Assembly (NCBI RefSeq): GCF_030272695.1
Contig: NZ_JARFYN010000001.1
Span: 1-64,000, forward strand
Length of the DNA stretch: 64,000 bases
Origin: Martinezella calliandrae
GTDB lineage: Bacteria; Pseudomonadota; Alphaproteobacteria; Rhizobiales; Rhizobiaceae
Direction of reading: 5' to 3'
Shown: one piece after another, positions 36,437-43,116 of the stretch
How the letters are laid out: every line of letters begins with the position of its first letter
Position numbering within the stretch: the stretch's first letter is position 1
Made by a program: the position numbers and the translations under genes
Notes under the pieces: model-generated
What the model saw: the letters and a program-made list of their open reading frames with translations, nothing else
The model's database searches: none
Told to the model about the DNA's origin: nothing

Positions 36437-37339
36437 CTATGCTCTCGAAGCGACTGCCTGGAGATCCGTAGGCGCCGATTTTCCACCGGAAGGAAGCTGC
36501 TGCGCGCGCTGGCTGAGCCAAACGCTGCCAAGCACGATGGCAATTCCCAGGAACTGTATCAGGCTCAATCGCTGGTCCAGCACCCACCAGCCGAGGATCA
36601 CCGCAGTCGTGGGGCTGAGAAAGCCGAGCGGCGAGACGACGGACGGCTCCAGGCGCGACAGGCCGCGAAACCAGAGCAAATAGGTGAGCGCTGCGCCGAT
36701 GAGGCCGAGATAGGCAAAACCCAAAAGATTGGCAGCGGTCGGAAAGGGAAGCGGCGGCTCCATTGCCAGGGTGAAGGGCAGCAACAACAAGCCTCCGGCC
36801 GTCAACTGCCAGGCGGTGAAGGTGAGCGGCGAGACATCGGGCCGCCAGCGGCGGTTAAGCACGGTGCCGGCCGCCATGGAGACGGCGCCGCCGATTCCAG
36901 CCGCAATGCCCACCGGATCAAGTGTCGCCTTCGGCGTGAGGATGAGAAGCGCGACACCAACGATCCCGGCGATCGCCGCGAGAATGGAAAGGCCGCGGAT
37001 CGGCGAACCGAGCAGGAACCGGGCGAGCACGAGGACGATGAGCGGCTGGATCGCACCGACAGTGGCCGCCACTCCGCCGGGCAACCTGTATGCGGAAATG
37101 AACAGCATCCACCAGAAAAACGAGAAATTCAGCGCGCCGAGGACGAGCGATCTCGCCCACCAGATGCCGTGCGGCAATCGCCGGACGACGGCGAGCAGGA
37201 GCAGCCCTGCGGGTAATGCGCGCAGCATGGCGACAGTCAGAGGGTAGCCGGCCGGCAGAAGCTCGGTCGTCACCAGATAGGTGCTGCCCCAGATGGTCGG
37301 GGCGATCGCTGTCAGCAACAGGTCGAAATTACGCCTCAC
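36437..37339 (-). CDS. EamA/DMT family transporter
   Basis: A 300-residue inner-membrane protein with ten hydrophobic segments in two EamA repeats, of the RhaT/YdcZ drug-metabolite transporter type. The first repeat starts DLLLTAIAPTIWGSTYLVTTELLP and the second has SVVSPLGFLSPTTAVILGWWVLDQ. These carriers export metabolites or amino acids. It is divergent from a MarR regulator, and two operator-like palindromes lie in the 82-base shared region, so it is probably the regulated target. Confidence 0.88.
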   Translation of the reverse strand: MRRNFDLLLTAIAPTIWGSTYLVTTELLPAGYPLTVAMLRALPAGLLLLAVVRRLPHGIWWARSLVLGALNFSFFWWMLFISAYRLPGGVAATVGAIQPLIVLVLARFLLGSPIRGLSILAAIAGIVGVALLILTPKATLDPVGIAAGIGGAVSMAAGTVLNRRWRPDVSPLTFTAWQLTAGGLLLLPFTLAMEPPLPFPTAANLLGFAYLGLIGAALTYLLWFRGLSRLEPSVVSPLGFLSPTTAVILGWWVLDQRLSLIQFLGIAIVLGSVWLSQRAQQLPSGGKSAPTDLQAVASRA

Positions 37340-37355
37340 GTGACACCTCCGAAAT

Positions 37356-37375
37356 TTATCTCGACGTCAAGATAA
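37356..37375. promoter_or_regulatory. MarR-type operator copy 1
   Basis: TTATCTCGACGTCAAGATAA is a 20-base palindrome with one mismatched pair. It is 16 bases upstream of the EamA start and its core TCGACGTCAAGATA is repeated in copy 2, 26 bases away centre to centre. Confidence 0.6.
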
Positions 37376-37381
37376 CTCAAT

Positions 37382-37401
37382 ATACCTTGACGTCAAGATA
37401 A
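37382..37401. promoter_or_regulatory. MarR-type operator copy 2
   Basis: ATACCTTGACGTCAAGATAA shares the core CTTGACGTCAAG with copy 1 and is palindromic over 18 bases with one mismatch. It ends 20 bases before the marR start, so a bound regulator would block both divergent genes. Confidence 0.6.
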
Positions 37402-37421
37402 ATTCGTGGCGAGGTCTCACC

Positions 37422-37931
37422 ATGGATCGCATCGACAAAATTCTCGCCCAGTGGCACCGCGAACGGCCCGATCTCAACACCGGCCCTATGGGCTTGATCG
37501 GCCGCATCAGGAACCTCGCCCACCATCTCAGCCGAGAAATGGACCGGACTTTCGCCCAATTCGGATTGAACGGCGCAACTTTCGACGTGCTGGCCACCCT
37601 GCGCCGCTGGGGAGCGCCCTATGCCCTCTCCCCCAGCGATCTGATGGCTGCCATGATGGTTGCCTCGGGCACAATGACCAATCGCATCGATCAACTGGAA
37701 AAAGCCGGTCTCGTCGCCCGCAGCACCAATCCCCAGGACGGCCGCGGCTTTCTGGTGTCGTTGACAGAAAAGGGATTTGCACTGATCGATAGCGCCGTGG
37801 CCGCACATGTCGAGACCCAGGCCCGTCTCGTCTCGGGCCTGTCGGAAGAAGACAAAGCAGTGCTGAACGCGCTACTTGGCAAATATTTAGCCGGCTTCGA
37901 GGCTGCGCTCGAGACATCCGCCGCAATCTGA
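37422..37931 (+). CDS. MarR family transcriptional regulator
   Basis: A 169-residue winged-helix regulator. The DNA-binding part has LSPSDLMAAMMVASGTMTNRIDQLEKAGLV followed by the wing DGRGFLVSLTEKG, both typical of MarR. Dimerisation helices flank it. It is divergent from the EamA transporter with two operator palindromes between them, which suggests ligand-relieved repression of the exporter and of itself. Confidence 0.9.
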   Translation: MDRIDKILAQWHRERPDLNTGPMGLIGRIRNLAHHLSREMDRTFAQFGLNGATFDVLATLRRWGAPYALSPSDLMAAMMVASGTMTNRIDQLEKAGLVARSTNPQDGRGFLVSLTEKGFALIDSAVAAHVETQARLVSGLSEEDKAVLNALLGKYLAGFEAALETSAAI

Positions 37932-37945
37932 GCGCCCGAAAAATA

Positions 37946-37968
37946 GCCCGCAATCGGCGGGCCATTTT
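37946..37968 (+). terminator. Terminator after the marR gene
   Basis: GCCCGC and GCGGGC pair around a 5-base loop and are followed by CATTTT. It lies 15 bases after the stop. Confidence 0.6.
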
Positions 37969-38287
37969 CACGCTCAATATTGTTCCGGCCGGCCTGAACA
38001 GGATCTCGTTGATGTCAATACAGTCAACTGCTTAGCGCTCTAGCGACCGACCCTTGCTTGCAGATGCTGAGGATAACGGTCTCCTTGGACAGCGATTTGG
38101 GAGAGTGCATCCTCGATATTGCGAAGATCGTCGGCCATCAGCAAGCCCTCGCCCGCTCCAATGTTCTCTTCAAGCCGGTGCATCTTGGCTTCAATTTTGA
38201 CACTGTCATGAAGCTAAATGGGCTCGGAATGTTACCTCCGAGCCCCTGACTATCGCGCGGAAACTGTCCTCTGCGCAAATCCACCCG
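37969..38287. other. Intergenic region with one hairpin
   Basis: This gap between the marR gene and the aldo-keto reductase gene has no supported gene. A 63-codon plus-strand frame at 38058-38249 resembles nothing and overlaps the hairpin. A 9-bp stem at 38220-38245 is the only clear structure. Confidence 0.5.
38220..38245 (-). terminator. Hairpin downstream of the aldo-keto reductase gene
   Basis: GGGCTCGGA and TCCGAGCCC form a perfect 9-bp stem with an 8-base loop, 42 bases beyond the minus-strand stop at 38288. It is followed by ATTTAGC rather than a clean T tract. Confidence 0.5.
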
Positions 38288-39118
38288 TCAGAAGCTCGCC
38301 TTCAGCGGGTCCGGCCCGATGCGCCCACCGGCAGAATCGAGTTTGGCAATTTCGGCGAGATCGTCGGCGTCGAGTTTGAAGTCGAACACTTTGAGGTTCT
38401 CTTCGATGCGGCTCGGCGTCACCGATTTCGGAATGACGATCAAGCCGTTGTCCATGTGCCAACGGATGACGATCTGGGCCGGCGTGCGGCCGTGTTTGGC
38501 GGCAACCTTGCCGATCACAGCATTGCCGAGAAGCTTGCCCTGGCCGAGCGGGCTCCAGGATTGCGTCTTGATGCCGAGCTTGTCGTGAACTTCGCGCAAG
38601 GCCTTCTGCTGGAAGGTCGGGTGCAACTCGATCTGGTTGAGCACCGGGGTGACGCCGGTTTCGCCGATGATGCGGTCCAGATGCTCCTTGGCGAAATTGG
38701 AGACGCCGATCGAGCGAGCCCGGCCCTCTTCCTTGATGCGCAGAAAAGCCTTCCAGGTGTCGAGATAGCGGCCGCGATGCGCCGACGGCCAGTGGATAAG
38801 GTAGAGGTCGACATAGTCGGTCCCGAGCTGCTTCAGGCTTTCATCGAATGCCTTCAGGGTCGAGTCGAAACCCTGGGCTTCGTTCCAGAGCTTTGTGGTC
38901 AGAAAGATCTCCCTGCGGGCGACGCCGGACTGACGCATGCCTTCGCCCACGCCGTCTTCGTTGGCATAGATGGCAGCGGTGTCGACATGACGATAGCCGG
39001 CCTTCAAAGCCGTGCTAACGGCCAAGGGTGCGACGTTTTCCGGCGTTTGCCAGACACCGAGGCCGACCTGTGGGATGGAATTGCCGTCGTTGAAAGTGAT
39101 TGTTGGTTGTGTGGTCAC
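38288..39118 (-). CDS. Aldo/keto reductase, 2,5-diketo-D-gluconate reductase type
   Basis: A 276-residue NADPH-dependent TIM-barrel reductase. The catalytic tetrad is visible as Asp/Tyr in HVDTAAIYANE, Lys in FLTTKLWNE and His in LYLIHWPS. The cofactor-binding end IPKSVTPSRIEENLKVF matches the AKR5/DkgA group. It is cytosolic and probably detoxifies aldehydes or reduces keto-sugars. The 156-base upstream region includes a small AT-rich palindrome. Confidence 0.9.
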   Translation of the reverse strand: MTTQPTITFNDGNSIPQVGLGVWQTPENVAPLAVSTALKAGYRHVDTAAIYANEDGVGEGMRQSGVARREIFLTTKLWNEAQGFDSTLKAFDESLKQLGTDYVDLYLIHWPSAHRGRYLDTWKAFLRIKEEGRARSIGVSNFAKEHLDRIIGETGVTPVLNQIELHPTFQQKALREVHDKLGIKTQSWSPLGQGKLLGNAVIGKVAAKHGRTPAQIVIRWHMDNGLIVIPKSVTPSRIEENLKVFDFKLDADDLAEIAKLDSAGGRIGPDPLKASF

Positions 39119-39229
39119 AACATGTCTCCAAAAGACTTGGGAGTGGGTGGAGTGAAGGCGTGAATTGAACCCGGGCGGGAGCCCCGGATTTGCCTGCGCG
39201 CCCCGCAGCCGCTCTCGCCGGTCGCAAGC

Positions 39230-39244
39230 CTATATAATATAGGA
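39230..39244. promoter_or_regulatory. AT-rich palindrome upstream of the aldo-keto reductase
   Basis: CCTATATAATATAGG is a perfect 7+1+7 dyad, 112 bases ahead of the reductase start on the minus strand. It includes a TATAAT hexamer and could be a promoter core or an operator. Confidence 0.35.
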
Positions 39245-39274
39245 TTACAGGATTATCACCCCACAGCGCGCACA

Positions 39275-39832
39275 TCAGATCACACGAACTGTTGTTCCCC
39301 TGCGCAAAAAGCGGATGAGCCGCTGCATGTCCTTGAGGCTGACGGCGACGCAGCCGGCGGTCGGTTCGTAGCCGGGTTTCATCAGATGCAAGAAGATCGC
39401 CGAGCCGCGATGGCGACGGCGCGAGCTGACATTCCAGTCGAGCACGAGGCAGATATCATAGAGCCCGTCACGCCGCAGCATCTCCTCATGGCTTGGCTTG
39501 AACGGCGCTTTGACAAGCCTGTTGTAATTGGCGTTGTCAGGCTGATCGCACCAGAGCATGTCCTTTCGAATCCGCCGCATCCGCAAGGGCGTCCTGAGAA
39601 AGGGGACATGATCGCCACGAACAAAGCCGTAAAGCAGCTTCATTGCAGCAATCGGCGTCGCGCCGTCTCCTTCCCGCTTTAGCGCCCTGCGCCCCGACCG
39701 GCCGATTGCCGCCGGTATCGTCAAGGGCCCAATCTGTACCAGCGCGCGCGTCAATTTTCCCGGCGCGGGACGAACAACGATGGTCGAAACTGCCCGCCTG
39801 CCGCCTGCCCTTGCCTTTTCCATTTTCCTCAC
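39275..39832 (-). CDS. L,D-transpeptidase family (YkuD-like) protein
   Basis: A 185-residue protein with the L,D-transpeptidase catalytic region: HRGSAIFLHL with the conserved His and TAGCVAVS with the nucleophile Cys near residue 162. This family cross-links peptidoglycan or attaches proteins to it. No signal peptide is visible: the N-terminus MRKMEKARAGGRR is basic, so export is unclear, and an alternative start at the second Met is possible. Rhizobiales depend heavily on L,D-transpeptidases for polar growth. Confidence 0.82.
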   Translation of the reverse strand: MRKMEKARAGGRRAVSTIVVRPAPGKLTRALVQIGPLTIPAAIGRSGRRALKREGDGATPIAAMKLLYGFVRGDHVPFLRTPLRMRRIRKDMLWCDQPDNANYNRLVKAPFKPSHEEMLRRDGLYDICLVLDWNVSSRRRHRGSAIFLHLMKPGYEPTAGCVAVSLKDMQRLIRFLRRGTTVRVI

Positions 39833-39971
39833 ATGTTTTTGCTTTGCGCGTGATTTCGTTTGAAATCATAGCAGTTTCAATTGGACGACCAAGCCTGAGC
39901 AGCCTCATGACTTGCTAAAAATGCAATTTGGCGTAGGACTTAGAGCTAGAGAACACGAGGATCGCAACGGC

Positions 39972-40655
39972 ATGACCGCACGCACCATTCTGCTGGTGGA
40001 CGATGACAACGACCTGCGCGAAATGCTGGTCGAGCAATTATCGCTATATGATGAATTCACAGTCCTGCAGGAGGCGACCGCCGGCAAGGGCGTGCAGGCC
40101 GCTCGCGCCACTCCTGTTGATCTTCTGATCATGGACGTCGGCCTGCCCGACATGGATGGTCGTGAAGCAGTGAAGCTCTTGCGCAAGAATGGCTTCAAGG
40201 CCCCGATCATCATGCTTACGGGTCACGACACCGATTCCGACACCATCCTCGGCCTCGAAGCCGGCGCAAACGACTATGTCACGAAGCCCTTCCGCTTTGC
40301 CGTGCTGCTCGCCCGCATCCGCGCGCAGTTGCGCCAGCACGAGCAGAGCGAAGATGCGACCTTCACCGTCGGCCGATATCTGTTTAAGCCGAGCCAGAAG
40401 CTGTTGACCACGGATGACGGCCAGAAGATCCGCCTGACCGAGAAGGAAGCGGCGATCATCCGCTATCTCTACCGTGCCGACCAGAAGGTCGTCACCCGCG
40501 ACATCCTTCTCGAAGAGGTCTGGGGCTATAATTCGGGCGTCACCACCCACACGCTGGAAACCCATGTCTACCGGCTGCGCCAGAAGATCGAGCGTGATCC
40601 CTCCAACGCCGAAATCCTGGTTACGGAAAACGGCGGCTACAAGATCATTCCATAG
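39972..40655 (+). CDS. OmpR/PhoB family response regulator
   Basis: A 227-residue two-domain regulator. The receiver has the acidic pocket LLVDDDND, phospho-acceptor D55 in LLIMDVGLPD, and Lys in YVTKPF. The C-terminal winged helix ends KIERDPSNAEILVTENGGYKI. I chose the ATG at 39972, where MTARTILLVDDD begins. No histidine kinase is adjacent; instead a cyclic-nucleotide-binding protein gene follows after 9 bases, so the two are probably co-transcribed. Confidence 0.9.
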   Translation: MTARTILLVDDDNDLREMLVEQLSLYDEFTVLQEATAGKGVQAARATPVDLLIMDVGLPDMDGREAVKLLRKNGFKAPIIMLTGHDTDSDTILGLEAGANDYVTKPFRFAVLLARIRAQLRQHEQSEDATFTVGRYLFKPSQKLLTTDDGQKIRLTEKEAAIIRYLYRADQKVVTRDILLEEVWGYNSGVTTHTLETHVYRLRQKIERDPSNAEILVTENGGYKIIP

Positions 40656-40664
40656 GCGATAGCG

Positions 40665-41120
40665 ATGGCGCTTAATGACGATATCCGTCTTCTGTCGCAA
40701 TTGCCGCTCTTCCACGGCATGGGCGATGAGCCGTTGCGGCTGATTGCCTTCGGCGCCGACCGCCGTCACGTCGCGGCCGGCTTGACCCTCTTCCGGGAAA
40801 AGTCGCCGGCGGAATGCGCCTATGTCGTCGCGCGCGGCAGTTTCGAGCTGAGCACCGTCGACGCTGTCGGGCAACCACATGTCGAAGCCACCGTGCAAGC
40901 CGGCACCATGCTCTCCGAGCTGGCGCTAGTGACACTGGTCGAGCGCAAATATACCGCGGTGGCGCTGGAGGATTCTGATGTCATCCGCATTACGCGCGCG
41001 CTGTTCCACCGGCTGATCGAGGAATATCCCGACGCTGGTCTCCTCATTCAAAACCGCGTCCGCGAAAATTTCGCTGTCCTCGCCAAGCAGGCGGCCGCCC
41101 TGCTTCACCGCTTTTCCTGA
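40665..41120 (+). CDS. Stand-alone cyclic nucleotide-binding (CRP-like) domain protein
   Basis: A 151-residue protein consisting of a single cNMP-binding beta-roll (LPLFHGMGDEPLRLIAFGADRRHVAAGLTLFREKSPAECAYVVARGSFEL in the opening half) and a C-terminal helix. There is no DNA-binding domain. It follows the orphan response regulator by 9 bases. It may sense a nucleotide and act through protein contacts. The usual phosphate-binding cassette is not well preserved (the segment is SELALVTLVERKYTAVAL), so ligand binding is uncertain. Confidence 0.8.
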   Translation: MALNDDIRLLSQLPLFHGMGDEPLRLIAFGADRRHVAAGLTLFREKSPAECAYVVARGSFELSTVDAVGQPHVEATVQAGTMLSELALVTLVERKYTAVALEDSDVIRITRALFHRLIEEYPDAGLLIQNRVRENFAVLAKQAAALLHRFS

Positions 41121-41239
41121 CGCGCCGTCCTCTCAGCCAGCAGATGCGCAATATTGCCCGCGCCTTGGCGGCGGAGGAGGTTGACCAGGCGGCCGCCTAC
41201 TACTCCTCTCTGCAGCCTGAATTCTCCTCGGCAAACTGA
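41117..41239 (+). pseudogene. Remnant of a cytochrome c gene (3' end)
   Basis: A short frame ending in TGA at 41237-41239 reads MRNIARALAAEEVDQAAAYY and then SSLQPEFSSAN. This pattern closely resembles the C-terminal helix of soluble class I cytochromes c (c553/c4 type), where a Met ligand region is followed by an 'IAxxLSDEEIxALAAYYASL' helix. No CXXCH haem site or start is present upstream; the cNMP gene occupies that space. I read it as the leftover 3' end of a deleted cytochrome gene. Confidence 0.55.
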
Positions 41240-41312
41240 GCGTCACGTCCGCTGCATCCGCTCAACGCGACACCCCCAGTGGCATCCTGGGCGGCCAGGC
41301 TAACGGACATGG

Positions 41313-42116
41313 TTAGAGATTGAAATGCGCGGTCACCGGCACGTGGTCGGACGGGCGATCCCAGCCGCGTGCCGCCTTCAGGATATCGATGCGTTGCAAC
41401 AGCGGGCCGAGATCGGATGATGACCAGATATGGTCGAGGCGGCGGCCACGATCGGCCGCCTCCCAATCCTTGGCGCGATAGCTCCACCATGTATAGAGCT
41501 TCTCGTTCTCCGGCACTTGTTGGCGCATCAGATCGAGCCAGGCACCCCGTTTCATGACCTCAATCAACCCGTCGGTTTCGACCGGCGTGTGGCTGACGAT
41601 CTTCAGCAACTGCTTGTGCGACCAGACGTCATGTTCGAGCGGCGCGATGTTGAGATCGCCGACGAGGATTGCCGAGGTGTTCGGCTCGGCATCGGCATGC
41701 AGTCGCTTCATCTCCTCGATGAAGTCGAGCTTATGGCCGAACTTGGGGTTGATCGTCCGATCCGGCTCGTCGCCGCCGGCCGGAACGTAGAAATTATGCA
41801 GCCGGATGCGCCTGCTGCCGCGGTGGAAGATCGCCGAGATGTGGCGGGCATCGCCGACGTTGCAATAATCCTGCCGATGATCCTCGGTCAATGGGATGCG
41901 TGAAGCGATGGCAACGCCATGATAGCCCTTCTGGCCATGGACGATGATGTGCTCGTAGCCTAGTGCCCTCAGCGGCGACAGTGGGAAGAGCTCGTTCGGG
42001 ACCTTGGTCTCCTGCAGACAGAGAATATCGGGCCGGTGCTGCATCACGAATTGCTCGATGATCGGCATGCGCAGCCGCACCGAATTGATGTTCCAAGTCG
42101 CAATCGAAAATCCCAT
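41313..42116 (-). CDS. xth: Exodeoxyribonuclease III
   Basis: A 267-residue AP endonuclease/3'-5' exonuclease of base-excision repair. Family blocks are ATWNINSVRLR, LCLQETKV, GDLNIAPLEHDVW, and the terminal SDHVPVTAHF. Length is as expected. It is a single gene; the region upstream (42117-42322) contains a dispersed repeat. Confidence 0.94.
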   Translation of the reverse strand: MGFSIATWNINSVRLRMPIIEQFVMQHRPDILCLQETKVPNELFPLSPLRALGYEHIIVHGQKGYHGVAIASRIPLTEDHRQDYCNVGDARHISAIFHRGSRRIRLHNFYVPAGGDEPDRTINPKFGHKLDFIEEMKRLHADAEPNTSAILVGDLNIAPLEHDVWSHKQLLKIVSHTPVETDGLIEVMKRGAWLDLMRQQVPENEKLYTWWSYRAKDWEAADRGRRLDHIWSSSDLGPLLQRIDILKAARGWDRPSDHVPVTAHFNL

Positions 42117-42142
42117 GCCCAGACCCCTGCTTTCAATCCCGC

Positions 42143-42260
42143 TAGAGCAGCCCGCCTTCAGGTGGAATCACCTGCAAGCGGAAAAGATGCTCCAGATTCA
42201 AATGATTAGAGCGACCTTTGTGCGCTCAGACGAACGCTCGACGCTCCAGGTGTTTAGCCC
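42143..42260. repeat. Dispersed rhizobial repeat between xth and lolA
   Basis: The segment starts TAGAGCAGCCCG and contains CAGGTG-gaat-CACCTG (42159-42174) flanked by partly complementary arms, then GATGCTCCAGATTCAAATGA and TTAGAGCGACC with a second GAGCG-based hairpin. I recognise this arrangement from intergenic repeats in Rhizobium genomes. No gene lies in this 206-base gap. Confidence 0.55.
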
Positions 42261-42322
42261 GGGAGGAAAGAAAAAGGAAGATCATTCAACATCTTCGCGC
42301 AAAGCCGAAGCAGGGATGAAAA

Positions 42323-42982
42323 TTACCGGTTCATGCCCGAATAATCGATCCGGAAGACGCTGTCGTCGAATGAGAGATTAGTCTTCACATTGTTGACAAT
42401 GACATCGGTTGTCTTGCCCTGAGGGTCGATGACCGTCCATTGGCGCAGGTCGTAAGTCTTGGAATCGAAGATCATGGCGATGGTCGCATCACCGAAGACG
42501 GTGCGGTTGCCGAGTGTGATCTTGGTAAGATCCGGCTGCGCTTCGACATTGCGAACCATGTCGGCGGAGAGGTCGATCTTGTTGGCGAGCAACAGGCTCA
42601 GCGGCGTCTTCGAGAGCTGGTACATGTTGTTCGTGTGTGTCTGGTCGTTGATGACCTGGACGTTGTTACCGTCACAGATGACACGCATGCGTGATGGCGG
42701 ATCATAGTTGAAGCGCAGCTTGCCGGGACGTTGAATGAAAAAGCTGCCGCTCAACTGATCGCCACGTGGCCCGATCTGCAGGAAGCCACCCTTCATGGTC
42801 TTGATGGACGAGAAATGGTCGGCGATCGCCTGAGCAATATCAGGATTGAGAGCTACCGACTGCTGCGCGAAGGCGCTCGCCGCGGGTGCCACGCTTGCCG
42901 CGCCCGCCGCCACCATAGCGCCGAGGAAATGACGGCGAGTGAGGTTCAGGTGGATCGAGGGCTGCGCATCAAACTTTTTCAT
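42323..42982 (-). CDS. lolA: Outer-membrane lipoprotein carrier LolA-like protein
   Basis: A 219-residue periplasmic chaperone of the LolA family. The N-terminus has a twin-arginine-like signal (LTRRHFLGAMVAAGAASVAPA) cleaved after FAQQ. The LolA domain shows MKGGFLQIGPRGDQLSGSFFIQRPGKLRFNYDPP, a hallmark, and the later MIFDSKTYDLRQWTVIDPQG. An upstream Met (MKENS) is a possible alternative start. It lies after ftsK on the same strand with a 134-base gap. Confidence 0.9.
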   Translation of the reverse strand: MKKFDAQPSIHLNLTRRHFLGAMVAAGAASVAPAASAFAQQSVALNPDIAQAIADHFSSIKTMKGGFLQIGPRGDQLSGSFFIQRPGKLRFNYDPPSRMRVICDGNNVQVINDQTHTNNMYQLSKTPLSLLLANKIDLSADMVRNVEAQPDLTKITLGNRTVFGDATIAMIFDSKTYDLRQWTVIDPQGKTTDVIVNNVKTNLSFDDSVFRIDYSGMNR

Positions 42983-43116
42983 GGAATTCTCCTTCATGCT
43001 TTGTCCATGGCGCGCAAAATCGGCGTCTTCATGGCGCGGCCGCCCATGCTTGGTCACGAGCCGCGATCAAATCTCCGACATCATATTCTGGATGTGTGTC
43101 GCGGGCTCATGACCCG

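Noticed and set aside
36374..37216. 280-codon plus-strand frame opposite the EamA transporter
   Set aside because: Highly charged low-complexity translation, antisense to a clear membrane protein.
38058..38249. 63-codon plus-strand frame after the marR gene
   Set aside because: No family, no clear ribosome binding site, and it overlaps the terminator-like hairpin of the neighbouring gene.
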